64,000 nucleotides of DNA from Streptomyces griseiscabiei (GTDB lineage Bacteria; Actinomycetota; Actinomycetes; Streptomycetales; Streptomycetaceae), in the NCBI RefSeq assembly GCF_020010925.1, contig NZ_JAGJBZ010000004.1:496001-560000 (forward strand), read 5' to 3'. Shown here piece by piece: positions 56,056-64,000 of the stretch. The position numbers and the translations under genes were made by a program. The first letter of the stretch is position 1, and each line of letters starts with the position of its first letter. The notes below the pieces were generated by a model. That model was not told where the DNA came from, made no database searches, and saw nothing but the letters and a program-made list of their open reading frames with translations.

Positions 56056-56630
56056 GGGGCGAGTCCGGGTTCGGGCGGGGCGCCGGAGGGGCGGGTGTCG
56101 TGGGCGGTGGAGAGGAGCTGGAGGCCGAGGCGGAGGCGGCGGCGGGCCTCGTCCGCGGTGACCCCGAGGTCGGTCGCGGTCTGCCGGTAGTCGCGGCGCT
56201 GGAAGTACGCCAGCTCCAGCGCGGCCCGCAGCGGGGTCGGCATGGCCTGCACTATGTAGTCGGCGCGGGCCGCGACCGAGGCGTGGTGCACCTTGCGTTC
56301 CAGGTCCTCCGCGGTGCCCGCGCCGCCCCGGGCGAGCGCGGCGGTCTCGGTGGCCCGCAGCCGCTGCACGGCCAGCCGGTGGGTCAGCGCCGCCACCCAG
56401 GACCGCAGCGGGCCCTGCTTGGGGTCGTACGCCTCGGGGTTCTCCCAGAGCTGGAGGAACACCTCGCGGGTGAGGGAGTCGGCCGCCCCCTCGTCGTCCA
56501 GGACGCGATGGGCGAGACCGTGCACGAGGGACGCGAACCGGTCGTACAGCTCACCGAGCGCCGCCGCCTCGCCGCGCGCCAGCCGCTGCTGCATCTTGCG
56601 GTCCCAGCGGGGCGGTGCGTCCTTCGCCAT
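56052..56630 (-). CDS. ECF-type RNA polymerase sigma factor
   Basis: 192 aa. Region 2: ALGELYDRFASLVHGLAHRV, ADSLTREVFLQLWENPEAYD and SWVAALTHRLAVQRLRATET. Region 4: YIVQAMPTPLRAALELAYFQ, RRDYRQTATDLGVTADEARR, RLRLGLQLL. Co-transcribed with its zinc-finger anti-sigma factor. A STAS-domain antagonist and an EF-hand gene lie beside it, suggesting a stress-signalling cluster. ATG 56630. Confidence 0.92.
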   Translation of the reverse strand: MAKDAPPRWDRKMQQRLARGEAAALGELYDRFASLVHGLAHRVLDDEGAADSLTREVFLQLWENPEAYDPKQGPLRSWVAALTHRLAVQRLRATETAALARGGAGTAEDLERKVHHASVAARADYIVQAMPTPLRAALELAYFQRRDYRQTATDLGVTADEARRRLRLGLQLLSTAHDTRPSGAPPEPGLAP

Positions 56631-57119
56631 ACGGCCCCCTCACCTGCTCGTACCTGCGCTGTTCCTGATGACCGGCTCGGTCCGCTTCCGGCCCGATTCC
56701 AGCCTGTGTGCCCTGCCGCCCCGAATGTAGTCGGCACCGCTGACCGCGCACGCCCCTTTATGGCAATGTGCGCCCCTCGTGAGGTCGGAGGTGGTATGCG
56801 CCTCCTGGGTAAGCCGTTTCCACGCCCTCACGTGGGCATCTGCCCGCCGTTCGTATGCTTGTACGACCTTGTATGGCGCCTGAACTGCAAGAATCGGATC
56901 GCTCGCGACCTCCTCTGGCCCATCTCTGGTCCATTTACGATCAATAGTCGATCACGTGTGACCGTACACGGTAGAAATCGCACCGAAAAGGCCCCGGAAA
57001 TGGCTCGCTTACCACGCGCTTTCGGTGGGCCGCGGGTGTTTCATGGAACGACGGCGGGGCAGCCGCGCAAGCAGGAAGCGGTGCAGTGGCTTCCGGTTCG
57101 GCGACTGAGAGGCATCGCG
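56631..57119. other. 489-bp divergent control region between ECF sigma and STAS genes
   Basis: Distinctly less GC-rich than the genes. It holds a palindrome ACCGTACACGGT (56962-56973) and AATAGTCGATCACGTGTGACC next to it, and TTCGTATGCTTGTACGACCTTGTATGG further left (about 56848-56874). Promoters for both directions are expected here. A possible N-terminal extension of the STAS gene from ATG 57001 has weak codon bias and a TTA codon, so I regard it as leader. Confidence 0.45.
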
Positions 57120-57521
57120 GTGGCGTTCGAAGTGACGGACGGCGGACAGGGCGAGTGGGCCGTGCTGCATGTGTCCGGAGAGATGGATCTGCTCACGTCG
57201 CCCCTGCTCCGCCAGCGGGTGCACGAGGCGGTGGCCGACGGCCGCCGCAGTCTCGTCGTCGATCTCTCCGGCGTCGTCTTCTGCGACTCCAGCGGCGTGG
57301 GTGTGCTCATCGCCACCCGGCGGCTGATGCGTTCCTGCCATGGACGCCTGCGGCTGATCCTGCCCGCCGACGGCCACGCGGGCGGCGGCCCGGCCGAGGG
57401 CGCGCACGTCAACCGTGTCCTCGCCGCCCTCGGCGTCCGCCGCCTCTTCGACGTCCACCCGGACGTCCGCTCGGCGGTCGCCCCGGAGCCCGACGACGAG
57501 GCCGACCCGCTCTCGGCCTGA
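57120..57521 (+). CDS. STAS domain anti-sigma factor antagonist
   Basis: 133 aa from GTG 57120 (VAFEVTDGGQGEWAVLHVSG). STAS core: GEMDLLTSPLLRQRVHEAVA, RRSLVVDLSGVVFCDSSGVG, VLIATRRLMRSCHGRLRLIL. The Ser in CDSSGVG is the usual phosphorylation site that controls binding to an RsbW/BldG-type kinase. Upstream codons to ATG 57001 would give a 173-aa protein but show poor third-position GC; GAGAGG lies 6 nt before the GTG. Confidence 0.85.
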   Translation: MAFEVTDGGQGEWAVLHVSGEMDLLTSPLLRQRVHEAVADGRRSLVVDLSGVVFCDSSGVGVLIATRRLMRSCHGRLRLILPADGHAGGGPAEGAHVNRVLAALGVRRLFDVHPDVRSAVAPEPDDEADPLSA

Positions 57522-57690
57522 CCCGCCGCACCTCACACAGTTGTCCCGGAATTCCCGCGGTCTTGGTACAAGCGCCGCTTTCGAGCACCGCCCGGGCCTC
57601 TGACGTCGTACGCTCCGTGCGAGAAGCACCTGCGAGCAGCAGCTGAAGTGCTTGAAGCACCCACATCACGTAAGGCGGGTCCGAAGAGAC

Positions 57691-58203
57691 ATGGTCAGCA
57701 GCGAGTACGAGCGCCGGATCGCCGCCCGGTTCGCCACCTTCGACCAGGACGGCAACGGCTGGATCGACCGCGAGGACTTCAGCGCGGCGAGCAAGGCGGT
57801 TCTCAACGAGTTCGGCACCACCGCCCGTTCGGACAAGGGCCAGGCCCTGTACGGCGGCGCCGAGGCCTTCTGGCAGGGCATGGCCGGCATAGCGGACCGG
57901 GACGGCGACCAGCGCATCACCCGGGACGAGTTCGTGAACGGCGCGGTCAAGCGGCTGCGCGACAACCCCGACCGTTTCGCCGAGATCGCCCGCCCCTTCC
58001 TGCACGCGGCCCTCGCCGTCGCGGACGCCGACGGGGACGGCCGGGCCACGGTCGAGGAGACCGCCCGGGTCCTCAAGGCCCTCGGCGCCCCCGAGGAGGT
58101 CGCCGCCGCTGCCGCCGCCACCCTCGACACCGACGCCGACGGCAAGGTGGACGAGGTCGAGGTCGTGAACGCCTTCGCCCGCTACTTCACCGTGCCCGAG
58201 TAG
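57691..58203 (+). CDS. EF-hand calcium-binding protein (calerythrin/CabD-like)
   Basis: 170 aa with four EF-hand loops: DQDGNGWIDRED (about 18-29), DRDGDQRITRDE (about 69-80), DADGDGRATVEE (about 112-123), and DTDADGKVDEVE (about 147-158). All have acidic positions 1, 3, 5 and 12 mostly intact, so at least three should bind Ca2+. Similar to Streptomyces calcium buffers/sensors. The gene ends with a 22-bp overlap with the convergent acyl-CoA synthetase gene. Confidence 0.93.
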   Translation: MVSSEYERRIAARFATFDQDGNGWIDREDFSAASKAVLNEFGTTARSDKGQALYGGAEAFWQGMAGIADRDGDQRITRDEFVNGAVKRLRDNPDRFAEIARPFLHAALAVADADGDGRATVEETARVLKALGAPEEVAAAAAATLDTDADGKVDEVEVVNAFARYFTVPE

Positions 58204-59702
58204 CGTTCCCGCAGCTTGTACTTGAGCACCTTGCGCAGGGTCTCGTTGCGCGGAAGGGCGTCCACCAGCTCCACCTGCTCCGGCAGCTTGTGGACGGACA
58301 GCCCTTCCGCGCGCAGCCACTCGCTCACCTCCCGCAGGGTCAACGGCCCGGCCCCCGGCGGCTGTTCGGCCACCTCGACCACCGCGCACACCCGCTCGCC
58401 GCGCTCCGCGTCCGGCAGTCCGATCACCGCCACGTCCCGGACGGCCGGGTGCCGGTGCAGCAGGTCCTCGATCTCCTTCGCCGAGATGTTCTCGCCCTTG
58501 CGGATGATGACGTCCTTGAGGCGCCCGGTCAGCACCAGATGGCCGCTGCCGGTGAGATGCCCGAGGTCGCCGGTGCGGAAGAACCCGTCCGCGTCGAAGG
58601 CCGCCGCCGACTGCGCCGGATCCAGATACCCCTGGCAGACGGCCTCGCCGCGCAGCCGCACCTCCCCGTTCTCCGCGATCCGGATCTCCATCCCGGCCGG
58701 CGGCCGCCCCTCCGTCGTCGCCAGGTTCTCCACGGTGTCGTCCGGCGCCCCCATCGTGATCATCGGGACCTCCGTCATGCCGTAGCCATGGGTGAGCTGG
58801 ACGCCCATCTCCCGTACGACGGAGTGGTACACCTCGGGCGGCTTCGGGGCCCCGCCGCCCGCGAGCAGCCGCAGGGAGGGGATCACCGGCTCGTCCGGTC
58901 GCCCGCGCTGCTCGGCCAGGAACATCGAGTAGAACGCCGTCGAGCCGCCCGCCACCGTCACCCCGTGCTTGCGGTAGCCCTCCAGCGCGGCCGGCAGCGC
59001 GAAGTGCTCGAACAGCACGGCGGGGAAGCCGTACAGCAGCAGCATCACCAGATAGTCCGGGCCGCCTATGTGCGCGTACGGGAAGGCGATCGAGCCGATG
59101 TCGTCCGGGGTGAGCCGGAGCGCGTGGGCGAGACAGGAGCCGCCCGCGATCAGTGAACGGTCCGTGTGCAGGACGCCCTTGGGGTCGGAGGTGGTGCCCG
59201 AGGTCCAGTAGATCCAGCGGACCGAGGTGCCGTCGGCGGGCGGCGCGGGGAGTGTGGCGGGGTCCCCGTCCGGGAGCCGGTCGTACGCCTCGAAGACCCC
59301 CCGTGCCGCCAGCCGCCCCGCCATCTCCGTGTGGTCGAATCCCCGCCACTCGCCGGGTACGGCGAAGAACTCGGCCCCGGACTCCCGCAGCGCGAAGCCG
59401 ACCTCGCGGTCGCGGTAGAAGGGGATGACCGGGGACTGGACGGCACCGAGACGGGCCAGCGCGAGGGAGAGCAGGACCGTCTCGATCCGGGTGGGCAGCT
59501 GCCAGGCGACGACCGTGCCGGGGCGTACGCCCCTGTCGTACAGCCCGGCCGCCACCCGCTCGGCGCGGGCGCGCAGCTCGCCGAAGCCCAGCGTCCGGTC
59601 GTCCTGGAGCAGTGCGGGCCGGTCGGGGGTGAGGTCGGCGCGGCGGGCGAGGAGTTCCCAGAGGGTGCGGGACTCGCCGAGCGCGTGGGCGGTGTCGGTC
59701 AC
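58182..59702 (-). CDS. AMP-dependent acyl-CoA synthetase/ligase
   Basis: 506 aa ANL enzyme. P-loop YWTSGTTSDPKGVLH, A5 LTHGYGMTEVPM, A7 FFRTGDLGHLTGSGHL, A8 GRLKDVIIRKGENISAKEIE, and catalytic Lys region PRNETLRKVLKYKLRERY. Activates a fatty or aryl acid to acyl-CoA. It is divergent from an amidohydrolase/acyl-CoA dehydrogenase operon with shared operators. GTG 59702 start; an AGGGGG-like sequence precedes it. Confidence 0.92.
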   Translation of the reverse strand: MTDTAHALGESRTLWELLARRADLTPDRPALLQDDRTLGFGELRARAERVAAGLYDRGVRPGTVVAWQLPTRIETVLLSLALARLGAVQSPVIPFYRDREVGFALRESGAEFFAVPGEWRGFDHTEMAGRLAARGVFEAYDRLPDGDPATLPAPPADGTSVRWIYWTSGTTSDPKGVLHTDRSLIAGGSCLAHALRLTPDDIGSIAFPYAHIGGPDYLVMLLLYGFPAVLFEHFALPAALEGYRKHGVTVAGGSTAFYSMFLAEQRGRPDEPVIPSLRLLAGGGAPKPPEVYHSVVREMGVQLTHGYGMTEVPMITMGAPDDTVENLATTEGRPPAGMEIRIAENGEVRLRGEAVCQGYLDPAQSAAAFDADGFFRTGDLGHLTGSGHLVLTGRLKDVIIRKGENISAKEIEDLLHRHPAVRDVAVIGLPDAERGERVCAVVEVAEQPPGAGPLTLREVSEWLRAEGLSVHKLPEQVELVDALPRNETLRKVLKYKLRERYSGTVK

Positions 59703-59840
59703 GGAGGCCCCCTTTTTTGAGGCTCGGTTCGCCTCCGGGGCGCTCCAGTCGGTGTCGAGCCCACGACCGTGCTCGACCCTGCGGGCCTCCGCGCGCTCGC
59801 GGGCTCGACATCGACGCGCCCCTTCGGCTCACTCGCCACT

Positions 59841-59859
59841 ATCTGACGCCTTGTCAGAT
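59841..59859. promoter_or_regulatory. Palindromic operator 1 of the divergent acyl-CoA genes
   Basis: ATCTGAC-GCCTT-GTCAGAT: perfect 7-bp arms, 5-bp centre. It is in the 278-bp divergent gap, 139 bp from the acyl-CoA synthetase start. Likely TetR-family site. Confidence 0.65.
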
Positions 59860-59931
59860 CGTGGGCAGAGCGTAGGGCCGGGCGCCTTGTCGGTCCAGGG
59901 GTGCGCCACTAGCCTGCTGGGAGAGGCTTAG

Positions 59932-59946
59932 CTGACGGCCCGTCAG
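59932..59946. promoter_or_regulatory. Palindromic operator 2 of the divergent acyl-CoA genes
   Basis: CTGACGG-C-CCGTCAG, perfect 15-bp dyad 34 bp before the amidohydrolase start, sharing the CTGAC/GTCAG half-sites with operator 1. Two copies in one gap support coordinated repression of both transcription units. Confidence 0.7.
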
Positions 59947-59980
59947 ATACAGCTCGGACCCGGCCCGGTGGAGGGGACCC

Positions 59981-61186
59981 ATGACCGAACTGCCCCGCAT
60001 CATCAGCGTCGACGACCATGTGATCGAGCCCGCGCACCTCTTCGACACCTGGCTGCCGGAGAAGTACCGCGACCGGGGGCCGAAACCCCTGACGGCCGGG
60101 ATCGGCGAGCTGGCGTACGTCGCCGGCAAGTACCAGATCACGATGGACCCCGAGGGGCAGCCGACGGACTGGTGGATCTACGAGGACCTGAAGTTCCCGT
60201 ACAAGCGGAACATCGCGGCCGTCGGGTTCGACCGGGACGAGATGACGCTGGAGGGGATCACCCGCGAGGAGATGCGGCGCGGCTGCTGGGACCCCAAGGC
60301 GCGGCTCGCGGACATGGACCTCAACCACGTCGAGGCCTCCCTCTGCTTCCCGACCTTCCCCCGCTTCTGCGGACAGACCTTCGCCGAGGCGCACGACAAG
60401 GAGGTCGCCCTGGCCTGCGTCCGCGCCTACAACGACTGGATGGTCGAGGAGTGGTGCGGTGACAGCGGCGGCCGGCTGATCCCGCTCTGCCTGATCCCCC
60501 TGTGGGACATCGACCTCGCCGTCGAGGAGATCAGGCGCAACGCCGCCCGGGGCGTCCGCGCCGTCACCTTCTCCGAGATCCCCACCTACCTCGGTCTGCC
60601 GTCCATCCACTCCGGCTACTGGGACCCCTTCTTCGCGGTCTGCCAGGAGACCGGCACGGTCGTCAACATGCACATCGGCTCCAGCTCCCAGATGCCCGCC
60701 GCCTCCCCGGACGCGCCCCCCGCCGTCCAGGCCTCGCTCTCCTTCAACAACGCGATGGCCTCGATGATGGACTTCCTCTTCAGCGGCGTCCTGGTGAAGT
60801 TCCCGACCCTCAAACTCGCCTACAGCGAGGGGCAGATGGGCTGGATCCCGTACGCCCTGGAGCGCGCCGACGACGTATGGGAGGAGCACCGCGCCTGGGG
60901 CGGGGTGCGCGACCTGATCCCCGAACCGCCGTCGACGTACTACTACCGGCAGATGTACTGCTGCTTCTTCCGCGACAAGCACGGCGTCGCCTCGCTGGAC
61001 GTCGTCGGGCGGGACAACGCGACCTTCGAGACCGACTACCCGCACGTCGACTCGACCTTCCCGCACACCAAGGAGGTCGCCCTCGACCACGTCAAGGGCC
61101 TCGACGACGAGACGGTCTACAAGCTGATGCGCGGCAACGCGATCCGCATGCTCGGCCTGGACTTCGACCGCGACCTCCGCAGGTAG
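59981..61186 (+). CDS. Amidohydrolase family protein (metal-dependent hydrolase/decarboxylase)
   Basis: 401 aa, Amidohydro_2 fold: ISVDDHVIEPAHLFDTWLP (metal-binding DxH), VTFSEIPTYLGLPSIHSGYW, CQETGTVVNMHIGSSSQMP (His ligand), and NATFETDYPHVDSTFPHTKE (Asp). These enzymes hydrolyse or decarboxylate cyclic and aromatic acids. Followed 12 bp later by acyl-CoA dehydrogenase genes, pointing to a catabolic route via CoA thioesters. ATG 59981. Confidence 0.9.
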   Translation: MTELPRIISVDDHVIEPAHLFDTWLPEKYRDRGPKPLTAGIGELAYVAGKYQITMDPEGQPTDWWIYEDLKFPYKRNIAAVGFDRDEMTLEGITREEMRRGCWDPKARLADMDLNHVEASLCFPTFPRFCGQTFAEAHDKEVALACVRAYNDWMVEEWCGDSGGRLIPLCLIPLWDIDLAVEEIRRNAARGVRAVTFSEIPTYLGLPSIHSGYWDPFFAVCQETGTVVNMHIGSSSQMPAASPDAPPAVQASLSFNNAMASMMDFLFSGVLVKFPTLKLAYSEGQMGWIPYALERADDVWEEHRAWGGVRDLIPEPPSTYYYRQMYCCFFRDKHGVASLDVVGRDNATFETDYPHVDSTFPHTKEVALDHVKGLDDETVYKLMRGNAIRMLGLDFDRDLRR

Positions 61187-61198
61187 GGGCCCCGGGCG

Positions 61199-62329
61199 AT
61201 GGATCTCGCGTACAGCCCGGAGCAGGAGGCGTTCCGGGCGCGGCTGCGGGAGTGGCTGGCGAAGACGCTCCCCTCGCTGCCGCCCAAGCCGTCGCCCGAC
61301 GACTGGCCGGGGCGGCGCGCCTACGACCTCGGCTGGCAGCGGACGCTGTACGACGCCGGGTACGCCGACGTCCACTGGGACGCCTCGCCGACCACCCGGC
61401 TGATCTTCCTGGAGGAGACGGAGAAGGCGGGCGCCCCCTATGTGGGCGCGGGGTTCGTCGGGCTGCTGCACGCCGGGCCCACCATCGCCGCCGAGGGGAC
61501 GGCCGGGCAGCGGGCGCGCTGGCTGCCGCCGATCCTGCGCGGCGAGGAGGTCTGGTGCCAGGGGTTCAGCGAGCCGGACGCCGGTTCCGACCTCGCGTCG
61601 CTGCGCACCCGCGCGCGCCGGGAGGGCGACGAGTACGTCGTCAGCGGCTCCAAGATCTGGACCTCGCACGCCGAAGTCGCCGACTGGTGCGAGCTGTTGG
61701 TACGGACGGACGCCTCGGCACCCAAGCACCGGGGCATCTCCTGGCTGGCCATGCCGATGGACGCGCCCGGCGTGACCGTACGGCCGCTGCGCACCCTCGC
61801 CGGCTCGACCGAGTTCGCCGAGGTCTTCCTCGACGACGTACGGGTGCCGGTCGCCAACCGGGTGGGGGACGAGAACGACGGGTGGCGCGTGACCATGGTG
61901 ACGCTCTCCTTCGAGCGGGGGACGGCGTTCGTGGGCGAAGTCGTCGCCTGTCGTCGCGTGTTGGGGGAGATCGCGCGGGAGGCCAGGGCGAACGGGTGCT
62001 GGGACGACTCCGGCGTACGGCGGCGGCTCGGACGGCTGAACGCGGAGCTCCGGGCGCTGTGGCGGCTCACCCAGTGGAACGTGAGCGAGGCGGAGGCCTC
62101 CGGCGGGGTGCCGGGGGTCGGGGGGTCGGTCTTCAAGCTGCGGTACTCGCGGGTGCGGCAGGAGTTGTACGACGTGGCGGCCGAGGTGCTGGGGGCGGGG
62201 GCGCTCGATCTGGGGGAGCGGTGGGTGCTGGACCGGCTGAGTTCGTTGTCGTACACGATCGCGGCGGGGACGTCGGAGGTGCAGCGGAACATCGTGGGGG
62301 AGCGGATTCTGGGGTTGCCGAAGGGGTGA
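61199..62329 (+). CDS. Acyl-CoA dehydrogenase, FadE-like (large type-1 subunit)
   Basis: 376 aa. ACAD blocks: MDLAYSPEQEAFRARLREWL, WCQGFSEPDAGSDLASLRTR, SGSKIWTSHAEVADWCELLV, SYTIAAGTSEVQRNIVGERI. The gene after next encodes a shorter ACAD, an arrangement typical of actinobacterial alpha2beta2 heterotetrameric dehydrogenases that act on sterol or bulky acyl-CoAs, in which only one chain carries the catalytic base. ATG 61199. Confidence 0.92.
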   Translation: MDLAYSPEQEAFRARLREWLAKTLPSLPPKPSPDDWPGRRAYDLGWQRTLYDAGYADVHWDASPTTRLIFLEETEKAGAPYVGAGFVGLLHAGPTIAAEGTAGQRARWLPPILRGEEVWCQGFSEPDAGSDLASLRTRARREGDEYVVSGSKIWTSHAEVADWCELLVRTDASAPKHRGISWLAMPMDAPGVTVRPLRTLAGSTEFAEVFLDDVRVPVANRVGDENDGWRVTMVTLSFERGTAFVGEVVACRRVLGEIAREARANGCWDDSGVRRRLGRLNAELRALWRLTQWNVSEAEASGGVPGVGGSVFKLRYSRVRQELYDVAAEVLGAGALDLGERWVLDRLSSLSYTIAAGTSEVQRNIVGERILGLPKG

Positions 62330-62370
62330 GTGGGGGTGGGGGGCGCCTAGGGGGGTGGGGGCGTGGGTTC

Positions 62371-62450
62371 GTTGGCGGGTGCGGGTTCGGTGGGGGTTCT
62401 CGCGCAGTTCCCCGCGCCCCTTCAGGGCGCGCTGGTGTGCTCGGGGTTTC
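62371..62450. repeat. Intergenic repeat, copy 8 (between the two acyl-CoA dehydrogenases)
   Basis: GGGTTCGGTGGGGGTTC followed by TCGCGCAGTTCCCCGCGCCCC and CAGGGCGCGCTGG. Left arm with a truncated hairpin; located within an apparent operon. Confidence 0.75.
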
Positions 62451-62467
62451 TAAGGGGCTGGTGGCTG

Positions 62468-63355
62468 GTGCGGTTTCGACTCACGGATGACCAACTGGCG
62501 TTGCGGAGCGGTGTGCGGGAGGTGTTGGGGCGGGTCTTCGGGGCGGAGGCGTTGTGGGCCGCCGTCGAGGCGGGTGGGCGGCTGGACCGGGGGCTGTGGC
62601 GGGAGTTGGGGGCGGCGGGGTTCTTCTCGCTGCGGTTGCCCGAGGCCGAGGGCGGGGTGGGGCTCGGGGTGCCGGAGGCGGTGCTGGTGTTCGAGGAGGC
62701 GGGGCGGGCGCTGCTGCCCGGGCCGCTCGTGGCCACGCATCTCGCGGCGGGTGTGGTGCCGGGAGCGGCGGCCGGGGAGGCCGTGGTGAGCGCCGTCGGG
62801 GGCGGCGGGCTGGTGGAGTGGCTGGACGAGGCCGACGTGGTGACCGGGGACGCGACCGGGGCCGTACCGCTGAGGTCGCTGGATCCGCTGACGCCGTTGC
62901 ACCGGGTGCCGGGGGGTGGTTCCGGCGCCCGTCCCGATGATCTGTTCGTACTGCTCACCGCCGCCGAGCAGGTGGGCACGGCCGTCCGGTCCTGCGAGGC
63001 CGCGGTGCAACACGCCCGGACCCGGGAGCAGTTCGGGCGGCCGGTCGGGGCGTTCCAGGCGGTCAAGCATCTCTGCGCCGAACTGCTGGTGCGGGTGGAG
63101 GTGGCGCGGGCGGCGGTGTACGCGGCGGCCGTGACCGTCGACCCGGTGGACATCGCGGCGGCCCGGCTGCTCGCCGACGAGGCGGCGGTGCGCGGAGCCC
63201 GCGACTGTCTCCAGGTGCACGGCGGCATGGGGTTCACCTGGGAGGCCGACGTACACCTGTGTCTGAAGCGGGCGTGGGTACGGGCGGAACGTGGCGGATC
63301 GGTCACGGAGAGTGAGGAGTTGCTGGCGGGGGAACTGCTGATCGAGGCCGGGTGA
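62468..63355 (+). CDS. Acyl-CoA dehydrogenase, short partner subunit
   Basis: 295 aa, smaller than a normal ACAD (about 380). N-terminal RFRLTDDQLALRSGVREVLG and LPEAEGGVGLGVPEAVLVFE; the beta-domain is heavily reduced; the C-terminal helical part keeps CEAAVQHARTREQFGRPVG, AVKHLCAELLV and CLQVHGGMGFTWEADVHL. Probable beta chain of a heteromeric dehydrogenase with the preceding gene. GTG 62468 after AAGGGGCTGG; the intervening repeat separates the two. Confidence 0.85.
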   Translation: MRFRLTDDQLALRSGVREVLGRVFGAEALWAAVEAGGRLDRGLWRELGAAGFFSLRLPEAEGGVGLGVPEAVLVFEEAGRALLPGPLVATHLAAGVVPGAAAGEAVVSAVGGGGLVEWLDEADVVTGDATGAVPLRSLDPLTPLHRVPGGGSGARPDDLFVLLTAAEQVGTAVRSCEAAVQHARTREQFGRPVGAFQAVKHLCAELLVRVEVARAAVYAAAVTVDPVDIAAARLLADEAAVRGARDCLQVHGGMGFTWEADVHLCLKRAWVRAERGGSVTESEELLAGELLIEAG

Positions 63356-63869
63356 GCGCGCTGACCAGGGTGGGAACGGAAATGTGTGGCGGTGGTTCGG
63401 TCGAATGTCGCGGAACGTGGCATACCGGAATTACCGAGCGTTGATACCGTGTTGTGTCCTAGGTGTGACTTGTCACGGCCTGGAGTCGGAGTTCCGCTCC
63501 GGTACCTTCTGGTGGATGCGAGTGGTTCCGAGGTCGAGCCGAGCCGGTGTTGCCCCTGTGGCGGCCCCGCGAGCGGCGGTGCGCGGCGCTCGTGAAGTGG
63601 GCCGGAGTCTCGACGCCCCGGCCTGTTCGACTCCCCGCGATGAGCGTCGCACAGTATGCCGTACGCGTACTCCTTCGCGCTGGAATATGCCCGAAGCGCT
63701 TGTTGGGGTGACTGTACGTCAACCATGCTGTCCTGTAAGGGGATCACGTTCCGTGATCCCGGTGCCGACGGTGTCGATGGCGGTGGCGTCGGCCAGGCAG
63801 CAGATGACCACGATCGTGGCCCCTCGGGGGCGTGCGGCGATGTGTCCGCCGGTTCGGATGGTGTGAGCG
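63356..63869. other. 514-bp region before the ATPase gene, with two palindromes
   Basis: No convincing gene. GTGACTTGTCAC (63465-63476) is a 12-bp dyad, and GGGATCACG-TTC-CGTGATCCC (63740-63760) is a perfect 9-bp inverted repeat. The latter is 110 bp upstream of the ATPase start and could be a hairpin or operator. Confidence 0.45.
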
Positions 63870-64000
63870 GTGCAGGTGCTTCAAGTGCAGCTGGAGATCC
63901 GGCCCGACCCCGCAGAGGTGGGTCGCGCACGGAGATGGGCCCGTTCACGGCTCGCCGGGTCCGGGATAGGGGACGACGAGCCGCTCGGCGAGACGCTGAT
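63870..64000 (+). CDS. ATP-binding protein, RsbW-like anti-sigma kinase (N-terminal part, runs off the right edge)
   Basis: From GTG 63870 the frame reads VQVLQVQLEIRPDPAEVGRA RRWARSR..., typical of the start of Streptomyces HATPase_c_2 regulatory kinases, where this helix precedes the ATP site. An in-frame TGA at 63864 rules out any start further upstream. No SD is visible. Cut after 43 codons, so the ATPase motifs cannot be seen. Confidence 0.55.
   Translation, partial: MQVLQVQLEIRPDPAEVGRARRWARSRLAGSGIGDDEPLGETL

Noticed and set aside
57001..57119. N-terminal extension of the STAS protein
   Set aside because: Contains TTA and other rare codons and weak GC3; the STAS fold is complete from GTG 57120.
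63384..63866. 160-codon frame after the last dehydrogenase
   Set aside because: Many Cys/Arg, poor third-position GC and no SD; the downstream ATPase frame is better supported.

Overview
The window is a gene-dense, very GC-rich stretch of actinobacterial chromosome, almost certainly Streptomyces. Third codon positions are strongly GC-biased, GTG starts and 4-bp ATGA/GTGA gene overlaps are common, and several families are typical of the genus: a conservon, an XRE-DUF5753 regulator, DmdR1-type iron control, CebR and DasR operators, and an LAxTG-anchored surface protein. From memory, the order serC - carboxylase/acyl-CoA dehydrogenase operon - pdxH - citrate synthase - SIS protein - dmdR1 - purU - ECF sigma/STAS/EF-hand resembles the S. 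coelicolor core chromosome around SCO4366-SCO4417. This was not checked against a database. I see no rRNA, tRNA, CRISPR array, insertion sequence or prophage.

Layout. 1-7.8 kb: end of an MFS transporter, an SGNH hydrolase, a secreted beta-propeller-like protein, a TetR/DrrAB-type efflux system, a CebR-controlled GH5-CBM2 cellulase and a DeoR regulator. 7.8-12 kb: a BtrH-N-type protein, a secreted peptidase and serC. 12.1-16.9 kb: a minus-strand conservon-type signalling operon (sensor kinase, roadblock, DUF742, CYP157-like P450) with no GTPase gene. 17.2-25.9 kb: a broken FAD/Fe-S oxidoreductase, NADAR, small membrane and DUF proteins, and an XRE-DUF5753 locus with frameshifted and eroded small genes, then DUF6368, UTRA and DMT-transporter genes. 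26.2-34.9 kb: a seven-gene operon for acyl-CoA carboxylation and beta-oxidation-like steps (TIGR03084, AtuA, carboxyltransferase, biotin carboxylase/BCCP, acyl-CoA dehydrogenase, enoyl-CoA hydratase, TetR). 34.9-43.7 kb: pdxH, citrate synthase, an Fe(II)/2OG-type oxygenase behind a tiny leader peptide, a PAS-PAS-GAF protein, a DasR-controlled SIS protein, dmdR1 and an alpha/beta hydrolase. 43.7-54.4 kb: an LAxTG surface protein, DUF6333, a prim-pol domain protein, an HTH-TPR regulator, a disordered membrane protein with repeated Thr-Gln motifs, an orphan lipoprotein and purU. 54.5-58.2 kb: an ECF sigma factor, its zinc-finger anti-sigma factor, a STAS antagonist and an EF-hand protein. 58.2-63.4 kb: an acyl-CoA synthetase divergent from an amidohydrolase plus two acyl-CoA dehydrogenases, with two palindromic operators between them. 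The right edge enters an RsbW-type ATPase.

Working together: three blocks deal with acyl-CoA/organic-acid catabolism (26-34 kb, 58-63 kb) and entry to the TCA cycle (citrate synthase). Two deal with sugar polymers and amino sugars (cellulase/CebR, SIS/DasR). Several are signal-transduction modules. A family of intergenic inverted repeats built on a GCGCAGTTCCCCGCGCCCC core occurs about eight times, always between genes. The signals I think most deserve follow-up are the GTPase-less conservon, the nuclease-like segment inside the LAxTG protein, and the pair of tiny ORFs with a 14-nt perfect Shine-Dalgarno and a consensus promoter at 38.1-38.3 kb together with the 25-aa leader peptide at 37.9 kb.
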